This document shows positions 23,548 through 24,207 of a DNA stretch of 24,207 nt, in pieces (position 1 is the stretch's first letter; each line of letters opens with the position of its first letter). The stretch lies in the IMG/VR virus record IMGVR_UViG_3300005563_000098, positions 1 to 24,207 of that record; one strand, given 5' to 3'. The DNA is from a virus. The translations under genes were made by a program, and so were the position numbers. The notes under the pieces were generated by a model. It ran no database searches and was not told the DNA's origin. It was given only the letters and a program-made list of their open reading frames with translations.

Positions 23548-24206
23548 GCAACCCTCGCCTTTCGTTTTCTGTCCAATTCATTGGCCATTTTGTCCGCCCA
23601 TTCCTCGCTATTCAGCAGCCCCTCGTAAAAATGCAGGTATTCGCGTTCGGGCAATGTCTGCTGGGCGAACTGGATGATTTTCCCTTGCCAAGCCGCCTTC
23701 TTCTGCTCAGGCGTCCAGGTGGAACTCCGTCCCTGAAGGGAGGAAGCGAGACCACCTAAGATTTCTTGAGAATCTTTCTTTCTGGATTCTGGCCTCTGGC
23801 CTTTGGGTGCAAGGGGTATGTTATCCGGGGGGTTAACCCCCTCGCTTTTTGTAAGATTAGGGTTTCCACCTAACCTCCCGTTTTTCTTAGCATCTGCCGC
23901 CTTTTTTGCGTCACGGGTCATTCGCCGTGAGTAGATAACGCCCGCGCGCGTTTTGGACAAAACTCCCGAATTTTCCAGCTCGGCTAATAAGGCGCTGATC
24001 TGGTCCTGCGGGGTTCCTGTCAAAAGGCCGAGTTGCGTTTCTGTCACGGGATTACCGTTCACTACGAGGTGGCCGTAGGGTTGGGCGAAATGCATGAGAC
24101 ACATGCACTCGACCCACAAACCCCTCGCTGCGATTGAACACATTCGAAGGGATTGGTCTCCGCGCCAGTCTTGCGCGTAGAATTTGAAATATGGGCGAAC
24201 GGGCAC
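23544..24206 (-). CDS. Phage replication-initiation-like protein (start near window edge)
   Basis: The 220-residue protein has RPYFKFYAQDWRGDQSLRMC and a helical winged-helix-like part (ARGLWVECMCLMHFA, ETQLGLLTGTPQDQISALLA, SRRMTRDAKKAADAKKNG). This start is typical of DUF1376/YdaU-like phage replication proteins. A basic, low-complexity linker follows to a C-terminal helical part with FYEGLLNSEEWADKMANELD. It probably binds the origin and helps load helicase. The start is a GTG at the very edge; its ribosome-binding site is outside, and a longer gene is possible. Confidence 0.65.
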   Translation of the reverse strand: MPVRPYFKFYAQDWRGDQSLRMCSIAARGLWVECMCLMHFAQPYGHLVVNGNPVTETQLGLLTGTPQDQISALLAELENSGVLSKTRAGVIYSRRMTRDAKKAADAKKNGRLGGNPNLTKSEGVNPPDNIPLAPKGQRPESRKKDSQEILGGLASSLQGRSSTWTPEQKKAAWQGKIIQFAQQTLPEREYLHFYEGLLNSEEWADKMANELDRKRKARVA

Positions 24207-24207
24207 A

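Noticed and set aside
1-24207. CRISPR array, insertion sequence or toxin-antitoxin pair
   Set aside because: No regularly spaced direct repeats, transposase motif or paired small toxin/antitoxin genes are seen; the window is continuous phage genes.

Overview
The window is a single block of tailed-phage DNA. Every credible gene is read from the minus strand (right to left), and almost every junction is a 1-22 base overlap or a gap of only a few bases, as in a late morphogenesis operon. The protein families point to a temperate podovirus-like phage of an alphaproteobacterium: a P22-type portal, an Sf6-type small terminase, an SU10-type major capsid protein and adaptor, and three large ejection-type proteins. 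The host assignment is inferred from these families, from a tRNA-Val(CAC) 3' half in the left end, and from a G+C content a little above one half by eye. No bacterial housekeeping gene is visible.

In the direction of transcription, 24206-22676 carries a replication-initiation-like protein, a PD-(D/E)XK (DUF559/Vsr-like) endonuclease and an unknown protein. Next comes an accessory cassette at 22679-20468: a GT-A glycosyltransferase with a helical N-terminus, an FkbM methyltransferase and a four-cysteine mini-protein. A basic phage protein of unknown function (20487-19966) and a 138-base gap follow, then a DUF115/MAF-like protein (19827-18814) that probably belongs with the sugar genes. DNA packaging and the head follow at 18814-12643: TerS, TerL, portal, a small protein, scaffold and major capsid protein, closed by a strong intrinsic terminator (12599-12628).

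The region 12597-9161 holds an unknown protein, the SU10-like adaptor and a run of small connector, tail or fibre proteins. A 708-residue tail hub/stabilisation protein (9098-6972) carries an inserted carbohydrate-binding-like jelly roll. After an unknown 147-residue protein come three ejection proteins (6532-1774). The lysis cassette at 1666-212 has a one-TM protein, a two-TM putative holin, an exported lytic transglycosylase endolysin and overlapping Rz/Rz1 spanins. The first 211 bases contain no gene that I can support, but hold the 3' half of tRNA-Val(CAC) without a 5' half, which looks like a phage attP core.

The packaging, head, neck, ejection and lysis genes together make a virion and release it. 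The most unusual parts are the accessory glycan-type enzymes (glycosyltransferase, FkbM, DUF115-like) between replication and packaging, and the sugar-binding-like insertion in the tail hub. Both hint that carbohydrate recognition or modification matters to this phage.
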